Source of the DNA: DASZQY01 sp963843565
GTDB lineage: Bacteria > Pseudomonadota > Alphaproteobacteria > Rhizobiales > Kaistiaceae
Assembly: GCA_963843565.1 (NCBI GenBank)
Contig: CAWJKY010000003.1
Location: forward strand, 2,232,001 to 2,296,000
Reading direction: 5' to 3'
Length of the DNA stretch: 64,000 nt
This document shows positions 17,070-25,678 of the stretch, piece after piece. Under the pieces are notes generated by a model. That model made no database searches and was not told where the DNA came from. It saw only the letters and a list, made by a program, of their open reading frames with translations. Made by a program: the position numbers and the translations under genes. Positions within the stretch are counted from its first letter, which is position 1; each line of letters begins with the position of its first letter.

Positions 17070-17519
17070 ATGACCGATACGGTGCTGGCGCGCCTCGCCG
17101 CCCTGAAGACGATGCCAATCGGCGATTTGAAGCAGCAGTGGCGTGACCTGTTCGAGACCGAGCCGCCGGCGTTCAACAGGAAATATCTCGAAAGCCGCCT
17201 CGCCTATCGCGTGCAGGAACTGGCCTACGGCGGGCTGAAGCCGGAGACGGTGAAGTACCTCGAAGCCCTGGGCGAGGAACTCTACGGCAAGAAGGGCAAA
17301 GCGGTCCGCCGACGTGACGATGCCAATCGGCCGATCGCTGGCACACGGTTGATCCGGGAGTGGCAGGGTGTCGAGCACACCGTCACCGTCCGCGATACCG
17401 ACTTCGACTATCAGGGACGGCCGTACAAGAGCCTTTCCGCTGTGGCTCGCGCCATCACCGGCACGCGGTGGAACGGACCGCTGTTTTTCGGCCTTCGCAA
17501 CCAGCGGGCAAAGGCATGA
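17070..17519 (+). CDS. DUF2924 domain protein
   Basis: 149 aa. It matches the DUF2924 pattern: an N-terminal LAALKTMPIGDLKQQWRDLF, the central SRLAYRVQELAYGGL and the C-terminal FDYQGRPYKSLSAVARAITG, then RWNGPLFFGL. DUF2924 proteins almost always sit directly upstream of a large serine recombinase in alphaproteobacterial integrated elements. Here its TGA overlaps the recombinase ATG (ATGA), so the two are co-translated. A role as directionality or accessory factor of recombination is plausible but unproven. Confidence 0.9.
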   Translation: MTDTVLARLAALKTMPIGDLKQQWRDLFETEPPAFNRKYLESRLAYRVQELAYGGLKPETVKYLEALGEELYGKKGKAVRRRDDANRPIAGTRLIREWQGVEHTVTVRDTDFDYQGRPYKSLSAVARAITGTRWNGPLFFGLRNQRAKA

Positions 17520-18868
17520 GCCGCAAGAACAACGCGCCCGGCGATCGTCGCCCTGCTTCTGGCGGCATCGTTCTGAAGCGCCGCTGCGCCGTCTACACGC
17601 GCAAGTCCTCCGAGGAAGGCCTCGACATGGAGTTCAACTCCCTCGACGCCCAGCGCGACGCCTGCGAAGCCTACATCGCCAGCCAGAAGGCGGAGGGCTG
17701 GCTTCTGGTCGATGATCGCTACGACGACGGCGGCTTCTCCGGAGGGACTCTGGAACGTCCTGCCCTCAAGCGGCTCCTGGCGGACATCGAGGCCAGCAAG
17801 GTCGACATCATCATCTGCTACAAGATTGACCGGCTCTCCCGCTCTTTGATGGACTTCGCCAGGCTGGTCGAGGTCTTTGACGAGCACAAGGTCACGTTCG
17901 TCTCCGTCACCCAGCAGTTCAACACCACCACATCCATGGGGCGGCTGACGTTGAACATCCTGCTCTCCTTCGCTCAGTTCGAGCGCGAGCTAACCGGCGA
18001 ACGCATCCGGGACAAGTTCGCTGCCTCCCGAAAGAAGGGCATGTGGATGGGCGGCTGGGCGCCGCTCGGCTACAGGGTGAAGGACCGCAAGCTGGTCATC
18101 GACAAGACGGAAGCCGCAAAGGTCCGACATATCTTCGAGACCTTCGCCAGGACCGGCTCTGCCACCACCATCGCTCGGGAGCTGACCGCGGAAGGCTTCG
18201 TCAACCGGTACGGCAAGCAACTCGACAAAGGCCGGGTCTACAAAATCTTGCACAACCGGGTTTACATCGGCGTGGCCGTCCACAATGGCTCCGCCTATCC
18301 CGGAGAGCACAAGGCGATCATCCCGAGGCCACTCTGGGACAAGGTGCAGGCCGTCTTCGCTCAATCCTCGCGCACGCGCAGCAACAAGACCCGCGCCCAG
18401 ACCCCTGCCCTCCTCAAGGGGCTGATCTTCGACGCCAAGGGTCGAGCGATGTCCCCCACCCACACCCGGAAGGGCCAGAGACTCTACCGCTACTACGTCA
18501 GCCAGCGGCTCATCAAAGGCGAACGGGACGACGCCACCATCAACCGCGTCCCCGCCGCCGAGATCGAACGCGCCGTCATCGATCAGCTGCGCATCCTGCT
18601 CCGCTCGCCGGAGATCATTGTCGCTACCTGGCGCGCAGCCAAGAAGGACCTGCCGGACCTGACGCAGAATGAGGTCCGCGAGGCGCTCGTCTCCTTCGAC
18701 CCCCTCTGGGACGAACTGTTTCCCGCGGAGCAGGCACGGATCGTTCAGCTGCTTGTCGACCGCGTGCAGGTAACGGCCGATGGCATCGACATCAGCCTGC
18801 GAACCGAAGGTCTGACCGCCTTCCTCTGCGAACTGAGCGGCGCGAGCGGCGAGCGAGAGGCAGCGTGA
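17516..18868 (+). CDS. Large serine recombinase (integrase)
   Basis: 450 aa from ATG 17516. The resolvase catalytic domain (residues 22-165) has the nucleophile serine in YTRKSSEEGLDMEFNSLDAQ and the conserved IICYKIDRLSRSLMDF and FERELTGERIRDKFAASRKK. A recombinase domain follows (AKVRHIFETFARTGSATTIA, GRVYKILHNRVYIG). The zinc-ribbon region (LLKGLIFDAKGRAMSPTHTR) has lost the usual cysteines, as is common in this subgroup. A C-terminal coiled region completes it. It catalyses site-specific insertion and excision of the element through a 5'-phosphoserine intermediate. It is intact, so the element may still be mobile. Confidence 0.93.
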   Translation: MSRKNNAPGDRRPASGGIVLKRRCAVYTRKSSEEGLDMEFNSLDAQRDACEAYIASQKAEGWLLVDDRYDDGGFSGGTLERPALKRLLADIEASKVDIIICYKIDRLSRSLMDFARLVEVFDEHKVTFVSVTQQFNTTTSMGRLTLNILLSFAQFERELTGERIRDKFAASRKKGMWMGGWAPLGYRVKDRKLVIDKTEAAKVRHIFETFARTGSATTIARELTAEGFVNRYGKQLDKGRVYKILHNRVYIGVAVHNGSAYPGEHKAIIPRPLWDKVQAVFAQSSRTRSNKTRAQTPALLKGLIFDAKGRAMSPTHTRKGQRLYRYYVSQRLIKGERDDATINRVPAAEIERAVIDQLRILLRSPEIIVATWRAAKKDLPDLTQNEVREALVSFDPLWDELFPAEQARIVQLLVDRVQVTADGIDISLRTEGLTAFLCELSGASGEREAA

Positions 18869-19311
18869 TGGCGGCTCGCCGACGGCAGCCCGGGCCAACC
18901 CCAGTTCGGCGGGCGCGCAACGAGCCGCCGACGGTCACCGTTCATGTGCCCATGCGGTTTCGTCGGCGAGGTGGGCGCAAGACCATCGCGATCGATGGGC
19001 CTCAACCTTCGACCGGTGGCGGATCGAAGGTCGACACCAAGCCCGATCCGGTCCTTGCCGCCCTCTCCCGCGCCTTCTATTGGCGGAAACTCATCGACAG
19101 GGGCACCTACGCCTCAGTCGCGGAGATCGCATCGGCCGAGCGTGTCAGCACTTCGTATGTCAGCCGCATCTTGCGGCTCACGCTGCTCAAGCCCGAAACC
19201 ATTTTGGCTGTCTGCGAGGAAAGAGAGACTCGCTTTGGGGAATCCGCGTCTCGGCAGAACCTTGGGAAGCAGTTGTCTATTGTCTGGGTGCAGCAGACTG
19301 GCCGGAGGTGA
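18865..19311 (+). CDS. KorB/ParB-type HTH protein with altered C-terminus
   Basis: 148 aa; its ATG overlaps the recombinase stop (ATGA). A basic N-terminus with VTVHVPMRFRRRGGRKTIAI precedes a KorB-like HTH: LSRAFYWRKLIDRGTYASVA, then EIASAERVSTSYVSRILRLT followed by LLKPE. In relatives I recall, the protein continues with an 'A-I-L-D-G...P-W' helix. Here the sequence after LLKPETI shifts to unrelated residues and terminates soon. This suggests that the insertion joining the downstream cargo (19.3-23.6 kb) replaced the original 3' end. Role: transcription factor of the integration module. Confidence 0.7.
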   Translation: MMAARRRQPGPTPVRRARNEPPTVTVHVPMRFRRRGGRKTIAIDGPQPSTGGGSKVDTKPDPVLAALSRAFYWRKLIDRGTYASVAEIASAERVSTSYVSRILRLTLLKPETILAVCEERETRFGESASRQNLGKQLSIVWVQQTGRR

Positions 19312-19657
19312 GTGGCAGCGCAAAAAGAAAGCGAACATCACAAGACTGACCCCATAGGATGCCAACGGTTCCCAAAGTGTCTTATTGTACAAGTCGGCGA
19401 AGAATGCCCCTCTCTGCTTTTACGGCCGCGGCTCGACCCTGACGATTTTATACCGGACGCGTTGCTACACTGTGTCTCCGGGACCCTCGGGGGCGTCTGG
19501 CGAGTGAAAAGGTGCTACTAAGATTCCGCTGGGAATGGCTCAACGCTGGCGGTATCAATCATTTGACTCACCGGGAGACATGATCGCCGCACAGAACAAT
19601 CCACTTTCCTTGAGGTCCCTGACAGTGTCGCCGAAAGCAAAGGTCGGAGCGAACGAC
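19312..19657. other. Cargo-side intergenic region and probable promoter of the PHP-ATPase operon
   Basis: 346 bp that includes AT-rich patches (TTATTGTACAAG at about 19381; ATTTTATACCGG at about 19445) unlike the flanking GC-rich DNA. These could form the promoter for the two-gene cargo operon. The open frame between 19535 and 19657 is in frame with the ATPase but lacks a ribosome site and does not look like part of the PHP fold. Confidence 0.35.
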
Positions 19658-22600
19658 GTGGCCAAGAGCAAATGGCCCAGGGGCGCGGAGTGGCGGAAAT
19701 GGGATCTCCATGTTCACAGCCCGGAATCGCACGGGTTCAAAGGCGACTACAACCAGTTCATCATCCAACTCGGGAACGCCGACTGCAACGTCATCGGCAT
19801 CAACGACTATTTCTCGGTCGCGGGATATCGTGAGGTTCTCCACCGCCTTGCCGATCCCACAGGTGACACTGAAGGCAACGCGGCCTACCGCGACGCCCTG
19901 GACAAGCTGCGTAGCAAGGTCCTTTTCCCAGTCGTCGAATGCCGCATGACCAACGTGCTGATGAACAAGCACGGCAAGACGAGCCAGCGCCTGAATTTCC
20001 ACCTAATATTCGATCCGGCGCTTGATCCGGAAGATATCGAGACGTTTCTGAAGAACCAGCAGTCCGGCGGCAGTTCGATCGGCGGTCGTTATGCGGACAA
20101 TGAGTTCCTTCTGAACAGCGTGCAGGTGGATTTCAACGACATCACCAAGAAGCTGGGCGCGGACGGCAGGTTTTGCGGCCGGTTCGTCGTCTGGTTGCCC
20201 TATGACGAATATGGCGGGATCGACAACATCGATCCAAAGACCGACGCGATGCTGAAGCAGCACCTAATCCGTGACGCGGATGTCCTCGGCTCGGCAAACA
20301 AGGCGCAGGCCGAGTTCTTCCTCTGGAAGAATCCGCATTACGACGAGGATGACTACCGCCAGTGGTTTGGAAACCGCAAGCCCTGCATCAAGGGTAGCGA
20401 CTCTCACAACGTCAACGACGAACTCGGCAAGCTCAAGGACCACAATTCGCAGCCGATCGACAAATTCTGCTGGATCAAGGCCGACCCGACCTTCAGCGGG
20501 CTGCGCCAAATCCTCAACGAGCCCGAAGACCGGGTCTACGTCGGCCGAATCCCGCCGAAACTGGAGGAAGTTCGGGGCAACGCCACGCGGTTCATCGACC
20601 GCGTGCATATCCGCAGAGCCGCTGACGCCGATACCCCGGATACTTGGTTTGATTGCGAAATACCGCTGAACGCCGACATGGTCGCGATCATAGGCAACAA
20701 GGGCAGCGGCAAGAGCGCGCTTGCGGACATACTGGCGCTCGCCGGCAACACGCATTGCGACCCGATCCATTTCTCCTTCCTTGTGAAGGATCGGTTCTGC
20801 GAACGTGGTGGGCGGCTCGCAAAGCAGTTCACCGTCCGCCCGATCTGGGCCGACGGCACGGAGACCACGCTGCCGCTAAACGTGAAGCCCGACACGAATG
20901 GCGTTGAACGCGTGCGCTACATTCCGCAGACCTACCTTGAGAAGGTCTGCACCGAAACAGAACCGGGCCAGCAGAGCGAGTTCCAAACCGAGCTGCGCAA
21001 GGTCATTTTCTCGCACATCAGCGACGCGGAGCAACTCGGCTGCGAAACGCTCGACGAGCTGATTGAATACAAGACCGAGGAGCTGAAGGGCCAGATTGCC
21101 AACGCCCGGCGCGAGGTCGAACGGGTCAACGGCGAGTTGGTACGGCTGGAAGACAGGGCCGCCCCGGCCTACGCCGCCAAGGTCTTGGCTCTCTTACGCC
21201 AGAAGCAGCAGGAGCTGAAAGCGCACCGCGAGATCGAACCGGCAAAGGTCGAACAGCCCGGCGATGTCGGTGCCGAACAAAGTGCCGTGTTTGACGAGAT
21301 CGCCGAAAAAATGGCCGCTGAGCGGGCCACCCTCAATCGGATCGTCGCGGAAACAGCGGAGAGACAGCAGCAACAGAAAACGCTTACCGAGAAGATCGCG
21401 CTCGCCCATAAGGTCGAAGGCAAACTCGACAATTTCGAGAGTGAGTATGCTCGCCTCGACCGAGACACTGCCCCTGACCTCGAACGGCTCGGCCTTTCCC
21501 TGCCGGCCTTGGTCTCGTTGACGATCGAGAAGGATGCCCTCATCGCCATCCGCGAAGAGCTCACCACGGAGAAATTGGCCGTCGACACCGCGCTCGACGA
21601 GGCGGCAGCTGGCAACCTGCCCGCGCAGAAAGCAGAGTGCCTTAGGCGCATAGCCGGGCTTCAGGGACAGCTCGACGCGCCCAACAAACGGTTTCAAGAA
21701 TATAACGAGGCGCTGCGAGCGTGGCGCGAAAAGGGCCTGCAGGTCGAGGGCGCTGCCGACAAGCCCGGCACGCTGAAGAGCTATGAGGCGCAGCTCTCCT
21801 ACCTACGCACCGGCCTTCTCGACGACATTGAGACTCTGCGCGCGCAGCGGCGGGAGATCGCGCGCGGTATCCACAAATGCGTCGCCGCGATACGTGACGT
21901 CTACAAGGACCTTTTCGCGGCGGTGCAGGAGCTGATCGGCTCCAGTGTGATCATCAAGGAAGGGTTCAAACTCACCTTCGAGAGCAGCATTATCGAACGG
22001 AACCTCGAAGGCGACCTTTTCGACAACTACGTGTCGGCCAACGTTGCCGGCTCGTTTTACCGCAAGGAGAAGGGCGCTGCGCTAGACGAAATACGGGCCG
22101 AGTTCAACGTCAACAACGTGGACGAAGCGCTCGCTTATGTGGAGAGGATCGTCTCATACCTGGAACACGACATGCGCACCGCTCAGCAGGCGCCCACCGG
22201 CATCGCGAGCCAGCTGCGCAAGAACGTCGACTTGAAGGCGCTCTATGATTTCCTGTGGGGCCTTGGGTATCTTGAGCCAGAATATTCGCTGAAGCTCGAT
22301 GGCAAAGACCTGAGCCACTTGTCGCCCGGCGAGCGCGGTACGCTGCTCCTCGTCTTCTACCTGCTGGTCGACAAGAGCAACAAGCCGATCATCGTCGACC
22401 AGCCCGAGGAAAACCTGGACAGCGAGACCGTCTACCGGCTGCTGATACCGGTCATCAAGGACGTGAAGACACGCCGCCAGATCATAATGGTGACGCACAG
22501 CCCGAACATCGCGGTGGTTTGCGACGCCGAGCAGATCATCCACGCTGATATCGACCGCGCCGCGGGCAACGCTGTAATTTATACCATGGGCGCCATCGAA

Positions 22601-22690
22601 TCTCCCGCTATCAACCGGCACCTCGTCGACGTGCTGGAGGGCACGCGGCCCGCCTTCGACAACCGCGACGCAAAGTACTTCATCCTGTGA
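19658..22690 (+). CDS. TrlF-like PHP-domain ABC/SMC-type ATPase
   Basis: 1010 aa from GTG 19658, chosen because GGAG lies 8 bp upstream and the family starts just before WRKWDLHVHSP; an in-frame ATG at 19535 is possible. An N-terminal PHP phosphoesterase domain has its metal ligands (DLHVHSP, GINDYF, VVECRM, NFHLIF, KGSDSHN). An ABC-type ATPase follows: Walker A IIGNKGSGKSALADI, a long coiled coil (positions 21080-21900), signature HLSPGERGTLLLVFYLL, Walker B PIIVDQPEENLD, and switch His IMVTHSPN. This is the TrlF-type AAA-like ATPase architecture. The stop overlaps the start of the DUF2971 gene. Likely role: DNA- or nucleotide-sensing nuclease/phosphoesterase machine, possibly antiphage (inference). 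Confidence 0.88.
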   Translation: MAKSKWPRGAEWRKWDLHVHSPESHGFKGDYNQFIIQLGNADCNVIGINDYFSVAGYREVLHRLADPTGDTEGNAAYRDALDKLRSKVLFPVVECRMTNVLMNKHGKTSQRLNFHLIFDPALDPEDIETFLKNQQSGGSSIGGRYADNEFLLNSVQVDFNDITKKLGADGRFCGRFVVWLPYDEYGGIDNIDPKTDAMLKQHLIRDADVLGSANKAQAEFFLWKNPHYDEDDYRQWFGNRKPCIKGSDSHNVNDELGKLKDHNSQPIDKFCWIKADPTFSGLRQILNEPEDRVYVGRIPPKLEEVRGNATRFIDRVHIRRAADADTPDTWFDCEIPLNADMVAIIGNKGSGKSALADILALAGNTHCDPIHFSFLVKDRFCERGGRLAKQFTVRPIWADGTETTLPLNVKPDTNGVERVRYIPQTYLEKVCTETEPGQQSEFQTELRKVIFSHISDAEQLGCETLDELIEYKTEELKGQIANARREVERVNGELVRLEDRAAPAYAAKVLALLRQKQQELKAHREIEPAKVEQPGDVGAEQSAVFDEIAEKMAAERATLNRIVAETAERQQQQKTLTEKIALAHKVEGKLDNFESEYARLDRDTAPDLERLGLSLPALVSLTIEKDALIAIREELTTEKLAVDTALDEAAAGNLPAQKAECLRRIAGLQGQLDAPNKRFQEYNEALRAWREKGLQVEGAADKPGTLKSYEAQLSYLRTGLLDDIETLRAQRREIARGIHKCVAAIRDVYKDLFAAVQELIGSSVIIKEGFKLTFESSIIERNLEGDLFDNYVSANVAGSFYRKEKGAALDEIRAEFNVNNVDEALAYVERIVSYLEHDMRTAQQAPTGIASQLRKNVDLKALYDFLWGLGYLEPEYSLKLDGKDLSHLSPGERGTLLLVFYLLVDKSNKPIIVDQPEENLDSETVYRLLIPVIKDVKTRRQIIMVTHSPNIAVVCDAEQIIHADIDRAAGNAVIYTMGAIESPAINRHLVDVLEGTRPAFDNRDAKYFIL

Positions 22691-23649
22691 GCCGGCCGTT
22701 GAGCAGTAGAACGAAAATACCCGGAAGGCTCTACAAGTACCGCACCTTCAGCGACCGAACGCTCAATTCACTGATCGCTGACCGGTTGTTTTTTGCCGAT
22801 CCCAGCACGTTCAACGACCCGCTCGATACTAGGCCGTCGTTGGATGCCGACATCGACGCCGATGCGCTGGCGCGCATGTTAGCGCGGCTCGTCGAACAGC
22901 GCGTCAGCGCGGAGATGAGCGCAGCCGCCAAAACGATTAGGTACAGCGGTCCGAAGACGCTCGGCCACATAGCCGCCCACAGCAGGCGGCGCGCTGAACA
23001 GATGATCGCGGAAATCCGCCACAACGCGACCAACCCGGAATATGAGATTGACGATCCGGCCCAGTTTCTTTTCGCTCAGTATGTGGAGGACGAGCTGCTG
23101 AGACGCTACGGTAAGGGTATTGTCTCGCTCGCCGAACGCGCGAACTGCCCCCTGATGTGGAGCCACTACGGCGACCAGCATAAGGGGGTGTGCATCGGCT
23201 ATTCCATACCGGACAGGGCTGCGGACGACCTCCACAAGATCAGGTACGGCGGCAGCCGGCTGATTGCGGCAAGCACGGTCGCCGCCATGCTCGACGGCGA
23301 CGACGACGCCCGCCGCATCGTGGACCATGCCGTTCTTACGAAGAAGGCGCTCGACTGGCGTTACGAGCGCGAATGGCGGCTCATCGGCCCCCGCGGCCCG
23401 CAGTCCTCGCCGCTCGAGCTTGAAGAGGTCGTGTTCGGGATGCGCTGCTCTCACACGGTCACATACGCCATCGTGAAGGCGCTCGCCGGCAGAGGCCGCC
23501 CCGTTAGGTTCTACGAGATACGGGAGCGCCGCGGGCGATTCCTGCTGGGCAAATACGCGCTCGACACTCACGAGTTGCTAGCGTCGCTGCCCCGGCGCGC
23601 ACTCGATGTCTATGAAATGGCCGCCTCGATTGATGAGCCGACGGTTTGA
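22687..23649 (+). CDS. DUF2971 family protein
   Basis: 320 aa from a GTG at 22687 overlapping the ATPase stop (GTGA), so translation is coupled. It carries DUF2971 landmarks: RLYKYRTFSDRTLNSLIADR, LFFADPSTFNDPLD, then CPLMWSHYGDQHKGVCIGY and WRYEREWRLIGPRG near residue 235. These conserved Tyr, Phe-Asn-Asp-Pro, Trp-Ser-His-Tyr and Arg-Glu-Trp residues probably line an active site. No transmembrane segment or signal peptide. The biochemical activity of the family is not known to me. Pairing with a PHP-ATPase in a mobile element suggests effector or partner function. Confidence 0.85.
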   Translation: MSRPLSSRTKIPGRLYKYRTFSDRTLNSLIADRLFFADPSTFNDPLDTRPSLDADIDADALARMLARLVEQRVSAEMSAAAKTIRYSGPKTLGHIAAHSRRRAEQMIAEIRHNATNPEYEIDDPAQFLFAQYVEDELLRRYGKGIVSLAERANCPLMWSHYGDQHKGVCIGYSIPDRAADDLHKIRYGGSRLIAASTVAAMLDGDDDARRIVDHAVLTKKALDWRYEREWRLIGPRGPQSSPLELEEVVFGMRCSHTVTYAIVKALAGRGRPVRFYEIRERRGRFLLGKYALDTHELLASLPRRALDVYEMAASIDEPTV

Positions 23650-23734
23650 CGCTGCGACTTCGGTCAGGCGAAAGAACGACACCACTCGGCGCGGCGAGGG
23701 GTCCTCGAATTCCCAAAGTCCGCCGATTCCAAAC

Positions 23735-23825
23735 CTCTGAACCGAACAATCCGAGTTCAGAGCCTCAGAGAAATCTGTCGCAAACAGAGAACAGATTGCG
23801 CCATCGGGTTAGTTGCAGTTCAGAG
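23735..23825. repeat. Three copies of an 8-bp word, one inverted
   Basis: CTCTGAAC (23735-23742) pairs with GTTCAGAG at 23755-23762 across a 12-bp loop, and GTTCAGAG recurs at 23818-23825. The repeats lie in the short gap between the cargo operon and the tRNA-Ser gene. They could be a weak terminator (no T-tract) or protein-binding sites at the element end. Confidence 0.4.
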
Positions 23826-23905
23826 GTTCAGCTGCCAAATGTCGCGGTCATGCCGGCCTTTGCCGCGGACACGGACAGGCCGGAGAATGGTTCGCGCAAT
23901 GAAAT

Positions 23906-23995
23906 TGGCGGAGGGAGCGGGATTCGAACCCGCGTTACGGTTTCCCGTAAACACGCTTTCCAAGCGTGCGCCTTCAGCCACTCGGCCACCCCTCC
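23906..23995 (-). tRNA. tRNA-Ser (anticodon GGA)
   Basis: The minus-strand sequence begins GGAGGGGTGGCCGAGTGG, has anticodon stem-loop ACGCTTGGAAAGCGT (anticodon GGA), a long variable arm typical of class II tRNAs, T-arm GCGGGTTCGAATCCCGC, and ends CCCTCCG plus an encoded CCA. It is 90 nt. The acceptor stem pairs fully except for one G-U. The 3' end faces the phage-derived element and its cargo, so the gene may be the chromosomal boundary. No second copy of the tRNA 3' end was found to the left. Confidence 0.96.
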
Positions 23996-24473
23996 GGACA
24001 GGGCGGGCGGACTATAGGCACCCGACGCCGTTCCGCAAGCGCCCCGAAGGGGCGCCAGGTGGTCGCCCGGCGGGCCGCCGGCGCCGCGATGGGCGGGTTT
24101 CGCCGGCTTCACGTGGGGCGGCGAGCGCAGGCGTGCCTCGTTCCTCAACCGTGCCGGGAGGGCCGGCTGGTGCGCCATCCGGCCCATGGGGGCGCTCTCG
24201 ATTTTCGCGTCCGCTTCCTTCCCGTCCCCGAACCGGTCAAGATCAGGCAGGGCCGCGGGCCACGCGTCGCCGTTTTTCCGATGTGCCGGCGGCCGGGAAG
24301 CCAGGGAGGCGCAACGTGCGCGAACATACGTCCGGTTCGGTTCTCCACCTCGAGGCGTCGCTGGTCGGGGCCCAGGTTCTTCACGCGGCCGCGCCGACCG
24401 CGGACGCGCAAGGCCAGAGCCGCCGGCGGCTTCGCCGGCTTGCCGCGCGCCACGGCAACCGGGTGAGGGTCTC
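23996..24473. other. Gap without a recognised gene
   Basis: 478 bp between tRNA-Ser and the RraA-like gene. Open frames on both strands here are Arg/Gly/Pro-rich high-GC artefacts with no ribosome site. No terminator hairpin with a T-run is evident. Confidence 0.45.
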
Positions 24474-25205
24474 GTGACGGACGCCGCCGACGCTTCGCTT
24501 CGCGCCCAGTTGACCTCGGTCAGCACCGCGACGCTGACCACCGCGCTCTTCAAGCGCGGCCTGCGCAACGTCTTCATCCAGGGCGCGCGACCCCTCAACG
24601 CGGCGACCAGTCGCATGGCCGGGCCGGCCTTCACGCTGCGCTACATTCCGGCCCGCGAGGACCTCGACACCCTCGACGTCTTCAAGGACCCGCGCCACCC
24701 CCAGCGCCTTGCCGTCGAGACCATCCCGGCGGGCGCGGTGATGGTGGTTGATTCGCGCGGCGACGCGCGCGCCGCCTCGGCGGGCGGCATCCTGATGCGG
24801 CGCATGATGGTGCGCGGCGCCACCGGCTTCGTCACCGACGGGGGCTTGCGCGACTCGGCCGACATCGCGGCGATGGGCTTCCCGGCCTTCTGCGCCGCAC
24901 CGTCGGCGCCGACCAATCTCATCCATCACCACGCCGTCGACATCGACGTGCCGATCGGCTGCGGCGGCGTGCCGGTCTACCCGGGCGACTGGGTGGTCGG
25001 CGACGCGGAAGGGGTGGTGGTGATCCCGGGAAAAATCGTCGCGGAGATCGCCGCGGAAGCGGTCGCCATGACCGCGTTCGAGAATTTCGTCGAGGAACAG
25101 GTCGCCGCCGGCCGCTCGATCGTCGGCCTCTACCCGCCGAACGAGGCGACGCGGGCCGAGTTCGAGGCGGCCCGGGCAAAGAAGGACCGGAAAGGCAAGC
25201 CATGA
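24474..25205 (+). CDS. RraA-like family protein (RraA / HMG-aldolase fold)
   Basis: 243 aa from GTG 24474; the open frame back to 24186 is not protein-like. It contains the family signature VRGATGFVTDGGLRDSADIA (Gly-x-x-x-x-Asp-Gly-x-x-Arg-Asp) and the DWVVGDAEGVVVIPGKIVAE stretch near the C-terminus. Members are either RNase E inhibitors or divalent-metal retro-aldolases such as HMG/CHA aldolase. The Arg and Asp of GGLRDS needed for the aldolase site are present, so an enzyme on a keto acid is as likely as an RNase regulator. It stands alone after the tRNA. Confidence 0.8.
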   Translation: MTDAADASLRAQLTSVSTATLTTALFKRGLRNVFIQGARPLNAATSRMAGPAFTLRYIPAREDLDTLDVFKDPRHPQRLAVETIPAGAVMVVDSRGDARAASAGGILMRRMMVRGATGFVTDGGLRDSADIAAMGFPAFCAAPSAPTNLIHHHAVDIDVPIGCGGVPVYPGDWVVGDAEGVVVIPGKIVAEIAAEAVAMTAFENFVEEQVAAGRSIVGLYPPNEATRAEFEAARAKKDRKGKP

Positions 25206-25304
25206 CGCCCGCTCACGGCAGGGTCGCGGCGAGTTGACGGGCGCCGCCGTTGCGTCCAAATGGCCGCAACGCCACATATGCATCTGCCAGCCGGGCGCCC
25301 TGCC

Positions 25305-25622
25305 ATGATCAGGTTCCTCTCACGTTTCATCGGGCTCTGGCTGGTCGCGGGGGCGCTGGTGGCGTTCGTCATCGACGCCGCCAAGTCTATCGCCGCATCT
25401 GAACTCACCGTGACGCCGCTCGGGCCGGCCATCGATGCCACGCTTGGAGCGGCCGTGCTGAAATCGGCCGAGACCTTCGTGGAGCAGGACATGGCTTCCT
25501 GGCTGTGGAACCCGCCTGTGGTGTGGATGCTGGCGCTGCCGACGTGGGCCGTGCTCGGCGTCCTCGGGTTCTGCTTCACCTACCTCGGCAGCCGGCCGCG
25601 GCCGCGGCCGAAATACGCCTGA
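25305..25622 (+). CDS. Small two-helix membrane protein
   Basis: 105 aa from ATG 25305. Transmembrane helices lie at residues about 7-28 (FIGLWLVAGALVAFVIDAAK) and 72-95 (VVWMLALPTWAVLGVLGFCF), followed by a short basic tail (GSRPRPRPKYA). No catalytic motif. Similar small hypothetical proteins occur upstream of msrA in Hyphomicrobiales; here it ends 56 bp before msrA. Function unknown. Confidence 0.65.
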   Translation: MIRFLSRFIGLWLVAGALVAFVIDAAKSIAASELTVTPLGPAIDATLGAAVLKSAETFVEQDMASWLWNPPVVWMLALPTWAVLGVLGFCFTYLGSRPRPRPKYA

Positions 25623-25678
25623 CTCGCCAAACAACAAGAACGCCGGCACGCTTCAACCGCCGGAAGGAGACAACCAGG

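Noticed and set aside
1..19000. Left attachment copy of the tRNA-Ser 3' end
   Set aside because: No match to the tRNA 3' segment (GGGATTCGAACCCGCG on the plus strand) was found by eye in the left part of the window.
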